Assembly: GCA_963691705.1 (NCBI GenBank)
Contig: OY829541.1
Coordinates: 15,866,564 to 15,930,563 of the forward strand
Length of the DNA stretch: 64,000 nt
Direction of reading: 5' to 3'
Source of the DNA: Viola odorata
Lineage: Eukaryota; Streptophyta; Magnoliopsida; Malpighiales; Violaceae
The first letter of the stretch is position 1; every line of letters begins with the position of its first letter. The notes beneath the pieces are model-generated. The model was given only the letters and a program-made list of their open reading frames with translations, ran no database searches and had not been told where the DNA came from. Made by a program: the position numbers and the translations under genes. This document shows positions 1-13,500 of the stretch, piece by piece.

Positions 1-213
1 GCTTTGTCTGAATCGCTGGAATTTTCAAACGTCTAAGTCTTTGTTGTCGTCTGGCCTGCCACGTGTTTCTTCTCCTCTGGATAGTTAATTCTCCTTGTCT
101 TCGTCTAATAATCAGTATTCTTCTTTATGTGAATTTGCCTTGTGCGTTGGATGAAAGGTAAAAGTCTCTTTTTCTTTTTCGTCCTCGTCTTAGTCCGTCT
201 TTTGCAAAAGGAG

Positions 214-1512
214 TCATGTTTGCAGTTTTTTTTTTTTTAATCTTCTTCCAAGCTCTAGATAGAGCTCGGCCATCATGTCGTTATCATAGTCGGGGTCTGA
301 GTTAGCTTGTGTATACGACTCTCCTCCATCGTCATCATCTGAGAAGTGGGATAACTTCTCCAAGAGTTCTTCCTTCATCTTTCGTCGAGCTGCTTTTGCC
401 GATGATTTTGCCTGAGCTGGGTCTAGTTGAAACCTTGATTGTCCTCTGGGTGAAGGATTATCAATGGTTGATTCTGACAATGTTTTTAGAACTGCAAATC
501 TCGAGGCCTATTCTTGTGGAAATCGTTTCCACCAATTTACCTTGAATCGTCTGATAAGTATTGGATGTTGTTCATGCTCTGTCTTGTCTGGTATTTCATA
601 TTCCCAATATATAATCCACGGAATATGAAACATGAGGGTGAAACTCATTGTCTTGGGTAGATATAGGTCTGGGTACTTCTGAACAAAGGCTCCATATCCT
701 TCTAAAATTGGATCTGGAAAGCAGATCTCATGAGCACCAAAGTGATGCCACCATCTATGGAACCATATTGGAAAGTTGGCTGAAATGTTTCTGTCAAAAT
801 GGAAGAACCACGAGTGTCCTCCTGTCGAGTATAAAAATGCATGGTGTCATGCCATCTGGTAGTCATGGTAATCAAAACCTTTAGGGATGAAAGGTTGTGA
901 AAACATTCTTCTCGTGTACGGGTTCATCTTCCAGTCTGTTGGTGTCAAGACTCTAAGAATTCTGCATTTTGAGTATGAATACCTGTCTGGTCTTGCTTCA
1001 GTAGATTCATGGGTAATTTCTACTAAGTCAGTGTCTACTAAAATAAACTCATAAAAGTTTATGGTTTTTTCTAGGTCTGTTGGTATGTAGTGAAAGTCTT
1101 TAGGAAACATGTTTGAGGTGATGGATCTTAAATCTGATCCATATTCTGGTTCAATATATCCGATATTTTTGGCAAAAGGCTTTAGTATTGGGCCTGATTT
1201 GTCTTGGGCTTTTGTCTGGTATGTCTGGTTTTGTGGTCTTGGTATATTGCCTAATACAGTTGATCTTTGGGTTATTGAGGCTGGTGATTTAGGTGGTTGG
1301 ACTTGTAAGGCTGGTATAAGTCTAGAAGGAGTTTTTGGGCCTGTAATTCCTTGCAGGAATAGGTTTGGGTCTAATGTCTTTGAGGTAGGCGTCTGTGGTC
1401 TTGGTGTTTGTGGTCTTAGGTTGTCAAATCTGTTTGGTGAGTCTGGTATGCCTGATGTTGTCATTGCATACGAGGCCTTTGTCTTCTTCTTTGGATCTAC
1501 TTTGGTCGTCAT
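214..1512 (-). pseudogene. Pararetroviral downstream ORF (unknown function), broken
   Basis: The reading frame begins at 1512, overlapping the last codons of the RT/RNase H frame, and is open for 221 codons down to an in-frame stop at 847-849. Similar sequence continues below the stop and ends in an 88-codon segment (480-214) with an Asp/Glu-rich stretch and a Lys/Arg-rich C-terminus. The N-terminal third is rich in Pro, Thr and Ser. An extra ORF downstream of the polyprotein is characteristic of florendovirus-type genomes; its function is not known. The stop and further lesions mean that no full product is expected. Confidence 0.65.
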
Positions 1513-3022
1513 TTTTCTTTCCCTGTAGAAATTCTCTGGATAGAAAGTCTGGTAAAGAAGTCTTTTCCTGAGATGTATTGTATTTCAAAATCAAAATTTG
1601 AAAGTAAAGCTTGCCATCTGGCAAAAATTTGTTTTGCAACAAGGTTTTTTACGTCCTTTTCTAAAACAAATTTCGCACTTTGACAATCAATTCTTAAAAG
1701 ATTTTTTTTGTTAAAAACATCATCTTGAAATTTGTTGATGCATAAAACAATGGCTAAAATTTCTTTCTTTATGGTTGAATAATTCTTTTGAGATTCTATC
1801 CATAATCCTGAATAGTATCTAATTAACTGCTCTTTTCCTTCACTCTCTTGTTTTAGTATTCCTCCATATCCTATGTCTGATGCGTCTGTCTCTACTATTA
1901 ATTTTGCTAAAGGATCTGGAATACCTAAGCATGGAAGGTTTTTAACCTTTTCTTTGATAAGTTTTACTACTGCAGTGTGTTCTTCTGTCCACTCAGTAGG
2001 AGTCTTTTTTAATCTTGCATATAAAATTGAACAAGTTGATCTAAGGTCTTTTATAAAGTCTGAAACATAATTTAAACATCCAAGAAATCTTTGTAGTTGA
2101 GTTTTGTCTTTTATTTCGTCTGGGAATTTACTAGCAACTTCTATCGATCTACTTATAGGACTAAACATACCTTGATGGATGTTGAATCCTAAAAATCGTA
2201 TGTTAGTCTGACATAATTTCAGCTTCAATGTTGATACTACAAGTCCATTTTCCCTTAATATTTTTAAAAAATTGTTAAGATGATGGAAGTGCTCAGTTAC
2301 TGACTTTGAGAAGACTAGCACATCATCAATGTATACTATAGTAAATTTGGTGTATGGGTTTAAAATGTCATTCATCATTTTTTGAAACTCTGAGGGTGCA
2401 TTTTTTAAGCCAAAAGGCATTACATTCCATTCGTAATGTCCTAATGGGACCGTGAATGCTGTCTTATATCTATCTTCTTCTTTGATTTGGATTTGCCAAA
2501 ATCCAGATTTCATGTCAAACTTGGAGAATATTGTTGTTCGATGTAATCTTTTTATTAGATCTCTTTTATTAGGTATAGGATACCTAATCCATCTAAGTGC
2601 TTTGTTTAAAGGTTTGTAATTTATCACAAGTCTAGGCGCTCCTCTTTCAAGCTCAGCATGGTTCTGTACATAAAAAGTTGCACACGACTATGGAGATTTA
2701 CTGGGTCTTATTAATTTCTTTTTTTTAATAAGGATTGTATTTCTTCTTTACAATATTCCATTAATTCTTTATTCATCTGAATGGGTCTAGCTCTAGTGGG
2801 TATATTTTTCTCATTAAAGTCTTTTTCATATGGTAAATCTATCACGTATTTCTTTCTATTCCAAAATGCATTTGGAACTTCTGCGCAAACTTCTTTTTCG
2901 AATCTTTCTTTTAATTCTTTAACCTTTTTCTGATTAAAGGGTGTTTGAATTTCTTCTTCTACCCTTTTATAGTTTATTTCTTTGGTAAGAAAATGTACAT
3001 GTCTTCTTTTTTGTATAAGCAT
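1509..3022 (-). pseudogene. Pararetroviral reverse transcriptase/RNase H, frameshifted
   Basis: The 372-codon frame 2627-1509 carries reverse transcriptase with a YIDD catalytic box (near 2330), then an RNase H domain starting with an ETDAS motif. The RT N-terminal portion lies in the separate frame 3022-2711. A length change in an A-run near 2715 and a stop near 2689 separate the two. The family match is clear from the RT motif set and the absence of an integrase. In life it would copy pregenomic RNA to DNA. Here it is a relic, and no intact form is proposed. Confidence 0.85.
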
Positions 3023-3121
3023 GATATTTTTAGTTATAGAATAGTCCTTTATAACGTTTAGATCTTTTTGTCTAGGTCTTTCTATAAATTTGAAGCAGAT
3101 ATCTGTACCTTTCGCTTTGGT

Positions 3122-3397
3122 CTAGATTCCTTCACGTTCTACTCTAAATGGACAAATTTGTGTTAGGAATGATGTTCCTAATATTACCTTTTGTCCTAAA
3201 TCTTTAGCTAGGATGAAAGTCTGTCTAAAACAGAATCCTTCTTTGCAGATGTATGCTTTTGATAACTTATACTTGATATCTAATTTTTCCCAATTTGCTG
3301 CGTATAAACGTTCTCTGGTTTTTTCGTAGTACTGTGTTGGTATTAACCCTTCTTGTATACAGTTCTGGTCTGCACTAGAGTCTACTAGGGCTACCAC
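3122..3397 (-). pseudogene. Pararetroviral aspartic protease remnant
   Basis: The frame contains a retropepsin-like core: a hydrophobic strand leading into VDSSADQN, followed by a second half with a GTSFL element. Caulimovirid proteases normally have Asp-Thr/Ser-Gly at the active site. Here the Gly position reads Ser, so a catalytic residue of the triplet is missing. The segment lies between the coiled-coil region and RT, as expected for the polyprotein. It is enclosed by stops on both sides. Confidence 0.7.
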
Positions 3398-3429
3398 GTT
3401 GATGTGAAAATCGTTGTCTAATTTTAACT

Positions 3430-4125
3430 CTATATTAACATGCCATTTTGGAATTCTACTCTAGATATTACATTTAGGTAGTGTTCTTCATCAACTATTC
3501 CTAAGGCCTCATTTTTAATTTCTTGATTTAAATCAACTTCTTTCTCTCGATTTTCTTCTACAAATTCTTCAGTGTTCTTATTTTCTATCATATCCATTCG
3601 TAGATTTAATTGGATATTTTCTGTTTGCAAAGTTCTTATTTCAGCTTTGATTTTTCTAATTTCTTCTTTTAAGTCTTGTATTGTTACTGCCGATTCTTGC
3701 TTTGAAAATCTTTTTATTACATCTTTCATAGTATAAGGTTGTATGGATTTTGCCTTTTTGTCAATATTAATGGCGTCTTGAAGTTTTTCTAAATATTCTC
3801 TTTGTGTATCTGCATCATTGACTTTACCAATTAATTCCATTAATAAGTCTGTTTCCTTGGTAATAACATTGATTTGCTTGTAAGAGTAGACACATATGTT
3901 ATCTTCTTCTTTTTCTTCTTCTGAGTTCATCTCTTCTTCAGAAGTATTTTCTTGTATCTAGTATATTACTTCGTTATTACTACTTATATTTTCTTCATGC
4001 AGGTTTTTCTTTTTCCTTGTTTGATACAAGTTTTTGTCCCATCTTTATTTGTTTGGTTCGAATGGCAAAAGGGAATCCCCCGAGGTGATAGTGTCTTTTG
4101 TACTTAGTGTTCGTAGTTCTATCCT
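3430..4125 (-). pseudogene. Pararetroviral gag-side coiled-coil segment
   Basis: The open part (3930-3430, 166 codons) is highly charged. It has a long heptad-like stretch rich in Glu, Lys, Ile and Leu, as seen in caulimovirid polyproteins between capsid and protease. Similar charged sequence continues upstream to about 4125 across an in-frame stop near 3958. No CCHC knuckle is visible, so the capsid core is missing or unrecognisable. Confidence 0.6.
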
Positions 4126-4128
4126 GTT

Positions 4129-4539
4129 TTAAAAAAAAAAAGTTATTGACATTATGTAACTTTTTTTTTTATGCAACTAAATTGTTATTAAAGAAAAATT
4201 TCATAAATAATAATGATCAATAAGACATTGTTATTGCTCAAAATGTTCAACTATATGTTTTTGTGACATAAATTATGAGTTCGATACCTAATATTGTAAT
4301 AAAAAAAATAGCATTGTTATTTTGTTTTCTCCAGCAACATGCAAGTTTGAAACTAATTTTGAGAAAAAATTAATAAAATTGAACAAAAAATGATTAACAA
4401 CTGTAGGTAATGAATTAATGCATTGTTCAAGGCAACGCAAGGGCATATATGTACATGCAATGCCATTCTTTGCTTTTTAAATAAATCCAAATAATCTAAA
4501 CACTGTTTCCTTTTTATCCAACAAAGAGAGAACCAGCGA
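4129..4539. other. 3' flank / 3' UTR of the hydrolase gene
   Basis: AT-rich sequence lies between the pararetroviral remnant and the hydrolase stop codon. It probably includes the 3' UTR and polyadenylation region. I see no gene or structured repeat in it. Confidence 0.5.
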
Positions 4540-7500
4540 TCAACAAGCACTGCTGCTTTTATTGCTGCGTTCATCAAGCCAAGAAATGATGTCATTGAGA
4601 ACTTGAATCGTCGTTTCATCTGGCTCACCCTCCAGAAGAGAATGATAAGCATCCTTATAAAGCTTTAATGTCTTGTCCAAACTGCTCGCTTTCTCGTACA
4701 GAGCCTTGCTCACCGATGGATCGGTTATAGTGTCAGCCTCTCCGTGGAGAACTAAAACTGGCAGAGAGACCTGAAAAATTATCCGATAATTTGAATCAGT
4801 GACCAATATGAACACTTTAAACAAAGGAAAAAATATCAGTTGCCACCGGGTGAATCTGGTGGATAATCGTGCTGGGGCATAATTATAGAAAGTTAAGGAA
4901 AACTGGAATTACTTCTTCCAATCGACGTTCCATCTCTTCAGTAGCTTTGAGCATCTCTAGGGCCGTCCTTAGTCGTGGCTTACCACCGTAAGCAATGACA
5001 TTATAGGCAGTCTGCATTTGAGCAACAGACTCTTTAGTTTATGTACATCTGGTCAACTATATACACCACACAGATAATTACAATACGCCATACGGACGGA
5101 TGGTTGTGGGAAGATGATAAACCTTGAATGACATAAGGCGCTAACGCAGGTGAACGATTATTATCAGGTAAAAGCTGTCAAAAGAGAATATGAAGAGGAC
5201 AAGATACAAACCTGCTCTCTTTTCTTCAAATCCCTGAAAGCTGTCTCAGCCAAGTCCTTCTGTGGAACTAGCTTCATCTTCGGCAGAATACTAGCAAGTC
5301 CTATCAACATTTTCTTCACTACCAAAGGTGGCACCATGTCATCTGCAATCTACATAAAAGGGGAAAACGTATAAATTAATGAAAAGGAAAAGGTACTGAC
5401 AAGGAACTAACATATAATAAGGCAGAGAACCATACTTTGCACATAGGTGCAACAAGAATTGCACCACTCCACCCTTTGGGTTGTTTGAAGTGCACCTTCA
5501 GAGCTACAGCTCCACCCAGTGATTGACCAAACAGGAACGACGGGAGATTACAGAAATCTGGGTCCTCTACATCCACATAAAACAAAAATTTCCCATAAGA
5601 AATAAAATTTCATCCTTTGGCACTGTAAATTGGAAATCCCAGCAGAAAATATAAAGAAACTGTATGAGAATAGAGTATTTGCGACAGCAATGCTTGTATA
5701 AAGCCCATTCTGTTGTAGGTCAGAAAAAAAGTATGCACAACCAAGCAGGAGGAATCCAACAGAAGTAAAGACCACTTGAAGAAAAATAATTCAGAAGAGA
5801 GCTGCATACAGGAAGGCATTAGTAACGCGAATGAAGTCCCTGGGAACGATTGTTTAGGATTCACTTGCTCTTAATGCAAACATTAATGACAATAAGTTTT
5901 AAAAAGATCAGAGGAGCTGCAGATCATTTAGATGGCCATTTCCCGCTGAAGTAGTCTGGATTCTCACAAACTCAGTCATCTATAGGAGGCTTTATCTCAG
6001 GATTTTACATTGCAAGGACCCTAGAATTTGCAAGATCACTTCTCCAGGGTAGCCCCTCGGAAGGTTCAAAGATACAGCTTCTCCAGGGTAGCCCCTAGGA
6101 AGGTTCAAAGCTTATATGTTTATTCTCATCTGAGTAGACCATGACATGATGGCACCATGGTGCTATACCACCTCGCAAAAAACTGAATATGTTTTAATTC
6201 TACAATGTTACGTAACATTGAGCCAGCCTGTGTTAACATGTTCACGTCCACATCAGAAGAATCAAGAATGCACAGGACATCTTGGTCCCTCATATCACGA
6301 AGCACGCCAGAAAAAAGAACATACTCAAGGTTATATAGGACTCCAAGAAATGTGAAAAGTACATGTAAGCACAGGAAATTGAAAGAGGTGAAAAAATCAT
6401 AGCAGGAAAAATAGGATACACTTCCACATTCAAGATATGTACTCCATGTCCCCAGCCACTATCCCCCTTCCCCCAAGATCAGGATCTTCCCAAGTTCACG
6501 GTGGATCAAAAACTGCAACTTTGCACACATAAGAAACTATCCCCCAGTCCACAAAAAGGCTCCAGATATAATCACCCTAAACATATTACTAAAGTCAAAA
6601 ACCTCAACCATATTCCGAAAATGAAAACTAAAGATAACTTTAAAATGCCCAACAAACTCATCTGTCTAGATCATAATAACCTAAAAAGTCAGCCCTTCCA
6701 AAGAGGAAACTTGAAATGAAAACTCTCAGTAAGCAGAGTATTTAAACAGGAAGGTGCAATGTTTATGATAGATGTTGAGATATGGAAACAAATAGATATT
6801 TAATTTCCAGTTATGTAGTTTCTATTTACGTATATATAGGAATTAATTAGATTGATATGGAATTAATTTCAGTATCCTATTTAAGGATATACACTTTGTA
6901 TATATAGATATATTCTGGTGGAATAGAAAATCAAGCCTTATCAATTTCTTTCATGGTAGCGGAGCTCTAGGTTTCTTAACCTAAAAATAATTCTCTCTCC
7001 CAAACCAAAAGATAAACATGTCCAGCCTCAAAAACACCAATGACACCTCAGATTCTGGCAAGCCCAGAACTGAGGAAGAACCCAATACCCAGAGAGTAGG
7101 AGACTTTCAGAGTGTTAGGGTTTCCTATAGATTGAATGGAAAAAATTACCTCAAGTGGTCCCAAGTGATTCAGACATATCTAAAGGGCAAAGGGAGATAC
7201 AACCACCTTCTCAGCAATGGACCAGCAGAGACTGATCCAAAGTTTGCAGCATGGGAGGAGGACGACTCCATGATCATGTCCTGGCTTTGGGAGTCCATGG
7301 AACCAGCAATCAGCGACACTTGCATGTTCTTTAAGAACTCGAAGGAGGTTTGGGACTTCATTAAAGCGACTTATTCCAAGGCTCGTGACACTGCACAAGT
7401 GTACGAAATAAAGACCAAGACTGCAGGAACCAAGCAAGGTGATAGATCGGTCACAGAATATGCAAATCAGCTCCAAAGTCTGTGGCAGGAGCTAGATCAT

Positions 7501-10500
7501 TACAGGGCCTTTAAAATGAAATGCCCGGCAGATGCAGAAACTCTAAAGAAGTTCATAGAGAAGGACAGAACCTATGATTTTTTGGCTGGATTGAATCCAG
7601 AATTCGATCAGGCTAGAATTCAGGTGCTAGCTAAGGAGGAGACTCCATCTCTGGAAGAAACAATCTCCCTAATCAGATCTGAAGAAAGTAGGAGGGCTGT
7701 GATGCTAGACTCTCAGACTAAATATGAGTCTGCCTTGGTAACAAGACCACAGACTCAGTTACCGACGAGTAGCAGACAGGGGTACCAGGATAAGGTGAAG
7801 GAACAAGGGAATCAGTTCAGGACACTTGGCAAAGAAGGCCAGTGGAAGAAGGACAGGGACAACCTTTGGTGTACTTATTGTAAGAAAACTAGGCACACTA
7901 AAGAAGAATGCTGGAAACTGCAGAATAAGACAAATGGCAGGGAGGCTGGAAACAGAGGGGGATGGCAAAGACCCCAAGCTAAGATGGCACAAGGAACTAC
8001 CACAGGTCTTGATGAAGAAGAAGTGGAAAAGTTGAGACAATTGCTGGGATCACTAGATACAAAACAGTCTCCAGGAATGACAGCAACCTCCTCCCCAGAC
8101 CTAGCAGGTATAACTTCATTCTCCACCCGTTTAAATGTTCAATCACTTTGTTATGAGAATACTTGGTTGTTAGATTCAGGTGCCTCACACCACATGACCT
8201 ACACATCTAAACATTTTTCCACCTACACACCATGTTCAAGTAACAAGAAAGTCATGGTTGCAGATGGCTCTCTAGTAACTGTAGCAGGCACTGGTAACAT
8301 TCAAATTACACCTGATATCACTCTAAAGAATGTTCTTCATGTACCCAAACTTTCAGCCAACCTCATATCTGTTCAAAGATTTACCAAAGATACTAATTGC
8401 CTTGCTATCTTTTTCCCAACTCACTGTATTTTTCAGGACAGAAAAATGAGGAGGAGGATTGGACAAGCTAAGGAGAATAATGGCCTGTATCAACTCTCAA
8501 TCACTCAGGGCCTTACGAATAAAACTTCTGTAGCTTTAGTGAGTCTCTCGAATAAGGAAACCATTTGGTTACACCATCTACGCCTAGGTCATCCTTCTTT
8601 TAAAGTCTTGAGAATTATGTTTCCTCATTTATTCCTAGAAATTGATACTGAGTTATTCCATTGTGATGTATGTGAACTTGCAAAACACACTCGTGTCTCT
8701 TCTCCTATTAGCAATAAAAGATATTCTCAACCATTTCAACTGATTCACAGTGATATATGGGGTCCCTCTACAATTCCAAACATATCTGGTTCCCGTTGGT
8801 TTGTAACTCTCATTGATGATTGTACTAGAGTCACATGGGTTTTCCTACTTAAACAAAAATCTGAAGTTAGTGCCATTATACCCAATTTCCATTCCATGAT
8901 TCAAAACCAATTCGGAGTAAGAATAAAAAGCTTTAGAACAGACAATGCTAAAGACTACTTTAACAACACCCTATCTTCATTTTTTCAATCACAAGGGATT
9001 ATTCATGAATCATCTTGTGTATATACCCCTCAACAGAATGGGATTGCTGAACGGAAGAATAGACATATCCTTAATTCAGCTAGAGCTTTATTGTTTCAAG
9101 GCAATGTTCCAAAGTCTTATTGGGGAGAAGCAGTACTTACTGCTACACACTTGATTAACAGGTTACCAACTCCTGTTCTAGAAAACAAAAGCCCTATGTC
9201 TGTCCTAAACACTTTCTATCCTAATTTCAGAACTGAAAATGGTCTCACTCCTAGGGTGTTTGGGTGCACTGCTTATGTACATGTCCATCAACCTCTTAGA
9301 AGCAAGCTAGAACCCAGAGCAGTCAGATGTGTGTTTCTAGGATATTCCTCCACTCAAAAGGGGTATAAGTGTTATGATCCAACCACTAGGAAAGTAATCA
9401 TTTCTATGGATGTCACCTTCTCAGAAAGTACCCCTTTCTTCAAAAAAACCTCATCCCACGAGGAACAACTTTCCTTTGAACCGACACAGACTTTCCTCCA
9501 GCCACTTGAACTACCTCAAATTCCTAAAATCACATCTAATATTCCATGTCTAGAAACTCCTAAGAGTACAGATGCATCCAGATTTTCACAGGTTTACTCA
9601 AGGAGAAAACCTATCCCGGAGTTGACGCAAGGCCAAGAGTCCAATCCCCCTCCTCAAGAAGAAACCACTGTAAGTCCACCAAACTCACCAGTCAATCTAA
9701 ACACAGATCCAACAGATGATCCTATTGATGTTAATGATCTCCCCATTGCGGTCAGAAAAGGAACCCGACAATGCACAAAGAAACCCTTATACCCTCTATC
9801 CAACTATATTTCTCTCCAGCACCTTTCAAACCCACATAAGAGGTTCATCCTGAGTCTAAATACTATTAGTATTCCTAACAATGTTTTTGAAGCATTAAGA
9901 CAGGAGGAATGGAGAAATGCAATGAAGGAAGAGATGAATGCATTGGAGAAGAACAACACTTGGGAGATTGTGAAGAAACCTACTGGAGTAAACATCGTAG
10001 GATGTAAGTGGGTGTTTACTGTCAAATACAGGGCAGATGGATCACTAGAGAGGTACAAGGCCAGACTAGTAGCCAAGGGGTACACTCAGTCATATGGAGT
10101 AGACTATCAGGAGACCTTTGCCCCAGTCGCAAAGATGAATACAGTAAGAATTCTTCTAGCACTTGCAGCCCAGTTTGGTTGGAACCTTCACCAGTTTGAT
10201 GTGAAAAATGCTTTCCTTCATGGAGACTTGGAGGAAGAGATTTATATGACTGTCCCACCAGGTTTTGATGAAGAGAAAAGGGACAAGGTGTGCAGGTTGA
10301 GGAAAGCATTGTACGGCCTGAAGCAATCACCAAGAGCGTGGTTTGGGAAGTTTTCCAAGGCCATGAAGGGGTTTGGATACAAACAGAGTCAAGGAGACCA
10401 CACCCTGTTCATCAAGCACTCTTCCACTAGAAGTATCACTGCCTTACTTGTGTATGTAGACGACATAATAGTGACAGGAAATGATGAAAAAGAGAAGGAG

Positions 10501-13500
10501 GAATTAAAAAGGAAGCTGTTAACAGAGTTTGAGCTGAAAGAGTTAGGGAAACTCAAATACTTTCTTGGTATTGAGGTGGCTTACTCATCCCAAGGAACCT
10601 TCATTTCCCAACAGAAGTATGTCATTGACTTACTCAAGGAGACAGGGAAACTTGGGTGCAAACCAGCAGCTACACCCATAGAAGTCAATCATAAACTAGG
10701 AGAAGCGAAGGAGGAACCAGCTGTTGACAAGAAGATGTATCAACAACTGGTTGGAAAATTGATCTATTTATCTCATACGAGGCCCGACATAGCTTACTCA
10801 GTAAGCGTCATCAGTCAGTTTATGCATGACCCGCGGGAACCTCACTTACAGGCAGCGTATAGGGTACTGCACTACTTGAAAGGGAGTCCAGGCAGAGGGA
10901 TATTGTACAAGAAAGGCAACGAATTCATTGTGGAAGGATACACAGATGCCGACTATGCTGGGTCTCAGATAGACAGAAGGTCTACTACAGGTTATTGCAC
11001 CTTTCTAGGAGGCAATCTCATAACTTGGAGGAGTAAGAAACAAGGTGTAGTTGCTAGATCATCTGCTGAATCAGAGTTTAGAGCACTTGCTCAGGGGCTG
11101 TGTGAGTTACTGTGGGTAAAGATCATCCTAGATGACTTAGGAATCAAGCTGGAGGGTCCTATGAGAATCTACTGTGACAACAAATCAGCAATAAACATCG
11201 CACACAATCCGGTGCAACATGACAGGACAAAACACATAGAGGTGGATAGACACTTCATTAAAGAGAAGTTAGAAGAAGGATTAATATGCATGTCCTATGT
11301 GCCTTCTATGTCTCAACTGGCAGATGTCTTGACAAAGGGCTTATCCAATACGGTGTTTCATGGTCTGATTTCCAAGCTGGGAATGGAAAACATCTATTCC
11401 TCAGCTTGAGAGGGGGTGTTGAGATATGGAAACAAATAGATATTTAATTTCCAGTTATGTAGTTTCTATTTACGTATATATAGGAATTAATTAGATTGAT
11501 ATGGAATTAATTTCAGTATCCTATTTAAGGATATACACTTTGTATATATAGATATATTCTGGTGGAATAGAAAATCAAGCCTTATCAATTTCTTTCAATA
11601 GATATCATCGCTTTTTAGTTGAACTAAAGATATGCACCAAACTGAGCACAAAACAGAAAAAAGAAGACAAAAAATCCTAGCACTTTCATTTATGCCTGCA
11701 CTGAAATAACTGGTGACAGAAATTCTAAGAACTCAACAACTGTAATGCACACATGTTAAAATCTGACGAGCTCGCCCAACAAGGGCTGTTACAACCAGAA
11801 AAAAGAAGAAAACTCCAGAAGATAATCCCTTTGCCACAATCAAACTCCTTGGCAACACTATGGAAATATCAGTAACTTACAACCAATCTCTAGCATCCTA
11901 ATCAACATTTGCCACTGCAGAAAGCCTTCCCCATGCATTGAAATTTTGCTGATTCAAGTTCTGAGCTAAATATGTGTCAAAGTAAAGGGGTCGATCACAC
12001 ACTGGTACACTAGAAAGGGACTGAAAAGGCATACGATGCCTTGATGCTCCTAGTTCAATCTATGTCATAGTAAAGGGTTTGTCACACACAGGTACACTAG
12101 AAAGGACGAGAAAAGCATAACACTCCTCTACTTCCCCAAACATCATTAAAATAAAGACAGAATGCACAGGTTAAAATTTGCTCCATTAAGTAGCTATGGC
12201 AAAATCTAACATTGAATGCCTGCCTATGCTGAGTGTGTAATGTAGTCAACTCTGCAAATATTACAAGCAGCACATGATTGCAGGAATAGAACTTCAAAGA
12301 TTTCCAGCAGTAGAGACTTGAATACATAATAACGTTTGCCACCCTGTACCCACATACATTTGAACCACAAAAACACTGGCTCATTTGTTCACTGCTTCAA
12401 GACATCAATCAGTTCACCAAGTAGGAGACTCACCCTGCTTTTTACCAAAATTTTATAAATTTTTAGAGAAATATGAAAGCAGCAGATGTACCTTTTACTT
12501 TTGAGAAATGCTCAATGACATCATCAACAAGCAAGTCAAAGCTGGGAATATACCCATGAAGACCTTCTGAAAGTCCGAATCCAGGGTAGTCCATCGCAAA
12601 AACTCCATATCCGGAAGAAGCCAACTTCCTTGCAAGCCCTGGAAACAATTAACCAAAAAAATTGATTCTCACCATCACAATGAGCTGAATGTCCAATATT
12701 AGTCACTTCAACTAGACAAATGCTACATGCCTTCAGCAAAAAATGTGCAAGTATCTCCATAACCATGACAATAGCACACTACTGCTTTTGGAGGAGAAGC
12801 CCCGGGAAGCCAACTCTTTGTGAAAATTTCCAAGCCTCTAGAGTTCACCTCATAAGACTGAAACAGAGGAAAACAGAAAGATTGCCAGTATTACACCGCA
12901 CCTCCAAAAAGAAAGAAACGTATATGCTAATTACACTCGATGCAAAAGGCGAGGCAAGCAAAAATGATTATTTTATTTTTCTTTCCCTTTTTCAGTAGTG
13001 GTGGAAGAGAATGGAGGTGGCCTGAAGTTAAATGTTTCAGTATGGCAGGGGATTGCAGTCTTATGAATGCACTGAATCCATCATCATTCATTACTTCTGT
13101 CCAATCTTATACTTTCCAGTCTACCAATAACCCATGAGAGCACACATTGGATACCAAAACCCATGAGCACATTTAATAAAATGAGAAAGGCATGCATTTA
13201 TGATGAGAATTCTTTTAAAAAATAAATTCTTTCTTCTTAGCATTCAAAAATGAGGTCAAAATAAAAGTGCCCATCTTGTCATTTTTTGCAAATTTCTCTT
13301 TAGGAGCCCTAACAAAATTAAACAGTTAATTCATGCTTATTCCCACATGGTGAAATCCTCTGCGACACAAAACACACGTATAAACATTGGTTCACACAAT
13401 AAAACAAAAAAATGCAATCCCTTAACGGCCACATAAATAAATCACATTTTAACCAGCAAGAAAACAACAGAAAAAACAAATCGAAGTGGTCTAGTTTGAT

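Larger units (their letters stand above)
1..4128 (-). mobile_element. Endogenous pararetrovirus remnant (Caulimoviridae, florendovirus-like)
   Basis: Minus-strand open segments run in the order gag-side coiled coil, aspartic protease, reverse transcriptase/RNase H, then a separate downstream ORF that overlaps the end of the polyprotein by a few bases. RT and RNase H in one polyprotein, no integrase, and an extra downstream ORF are typical of plant pararetroviruses. The florendovirus assignment is an inference from this layout. The copy is cut by the left window edge and ends near a poly-T run at about 4128. It lacks recognisable movement-protein and coat zinc-knuckle regions. Frameshifts and in-frame stops break every part, so it is a dead genomic copy. 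Confidence 0.85.
6773..11597 (+). mobile_element. Intact Ty1/Copia LTR retrotransposon in intron 4
   Basis: The element is 4,825 bp with two 181-bp LTRs that read identically, TG...CA ends, a primer-binding site directly after the left LTR, a polypurine tract directly before the right LTR, and one uninterrupted 1,463-codon gag-pol frame. It is flanked by perfect 5-bp duplications ATAGA (6768-6772 and 11598-11602). It is opposite in strand to the host gene. Short LTRs and overall length suggest an Ale-type Copia (tentative). Identical LTRs and an open frame point to very recent insertion. Confidence 0.97.

Noticed and set aside
1..4128. Working virus genome
   Set aside because: Truncated, no movement or coat region, protease glycine lost, several stops and shifts. 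No reconstruction attempted.
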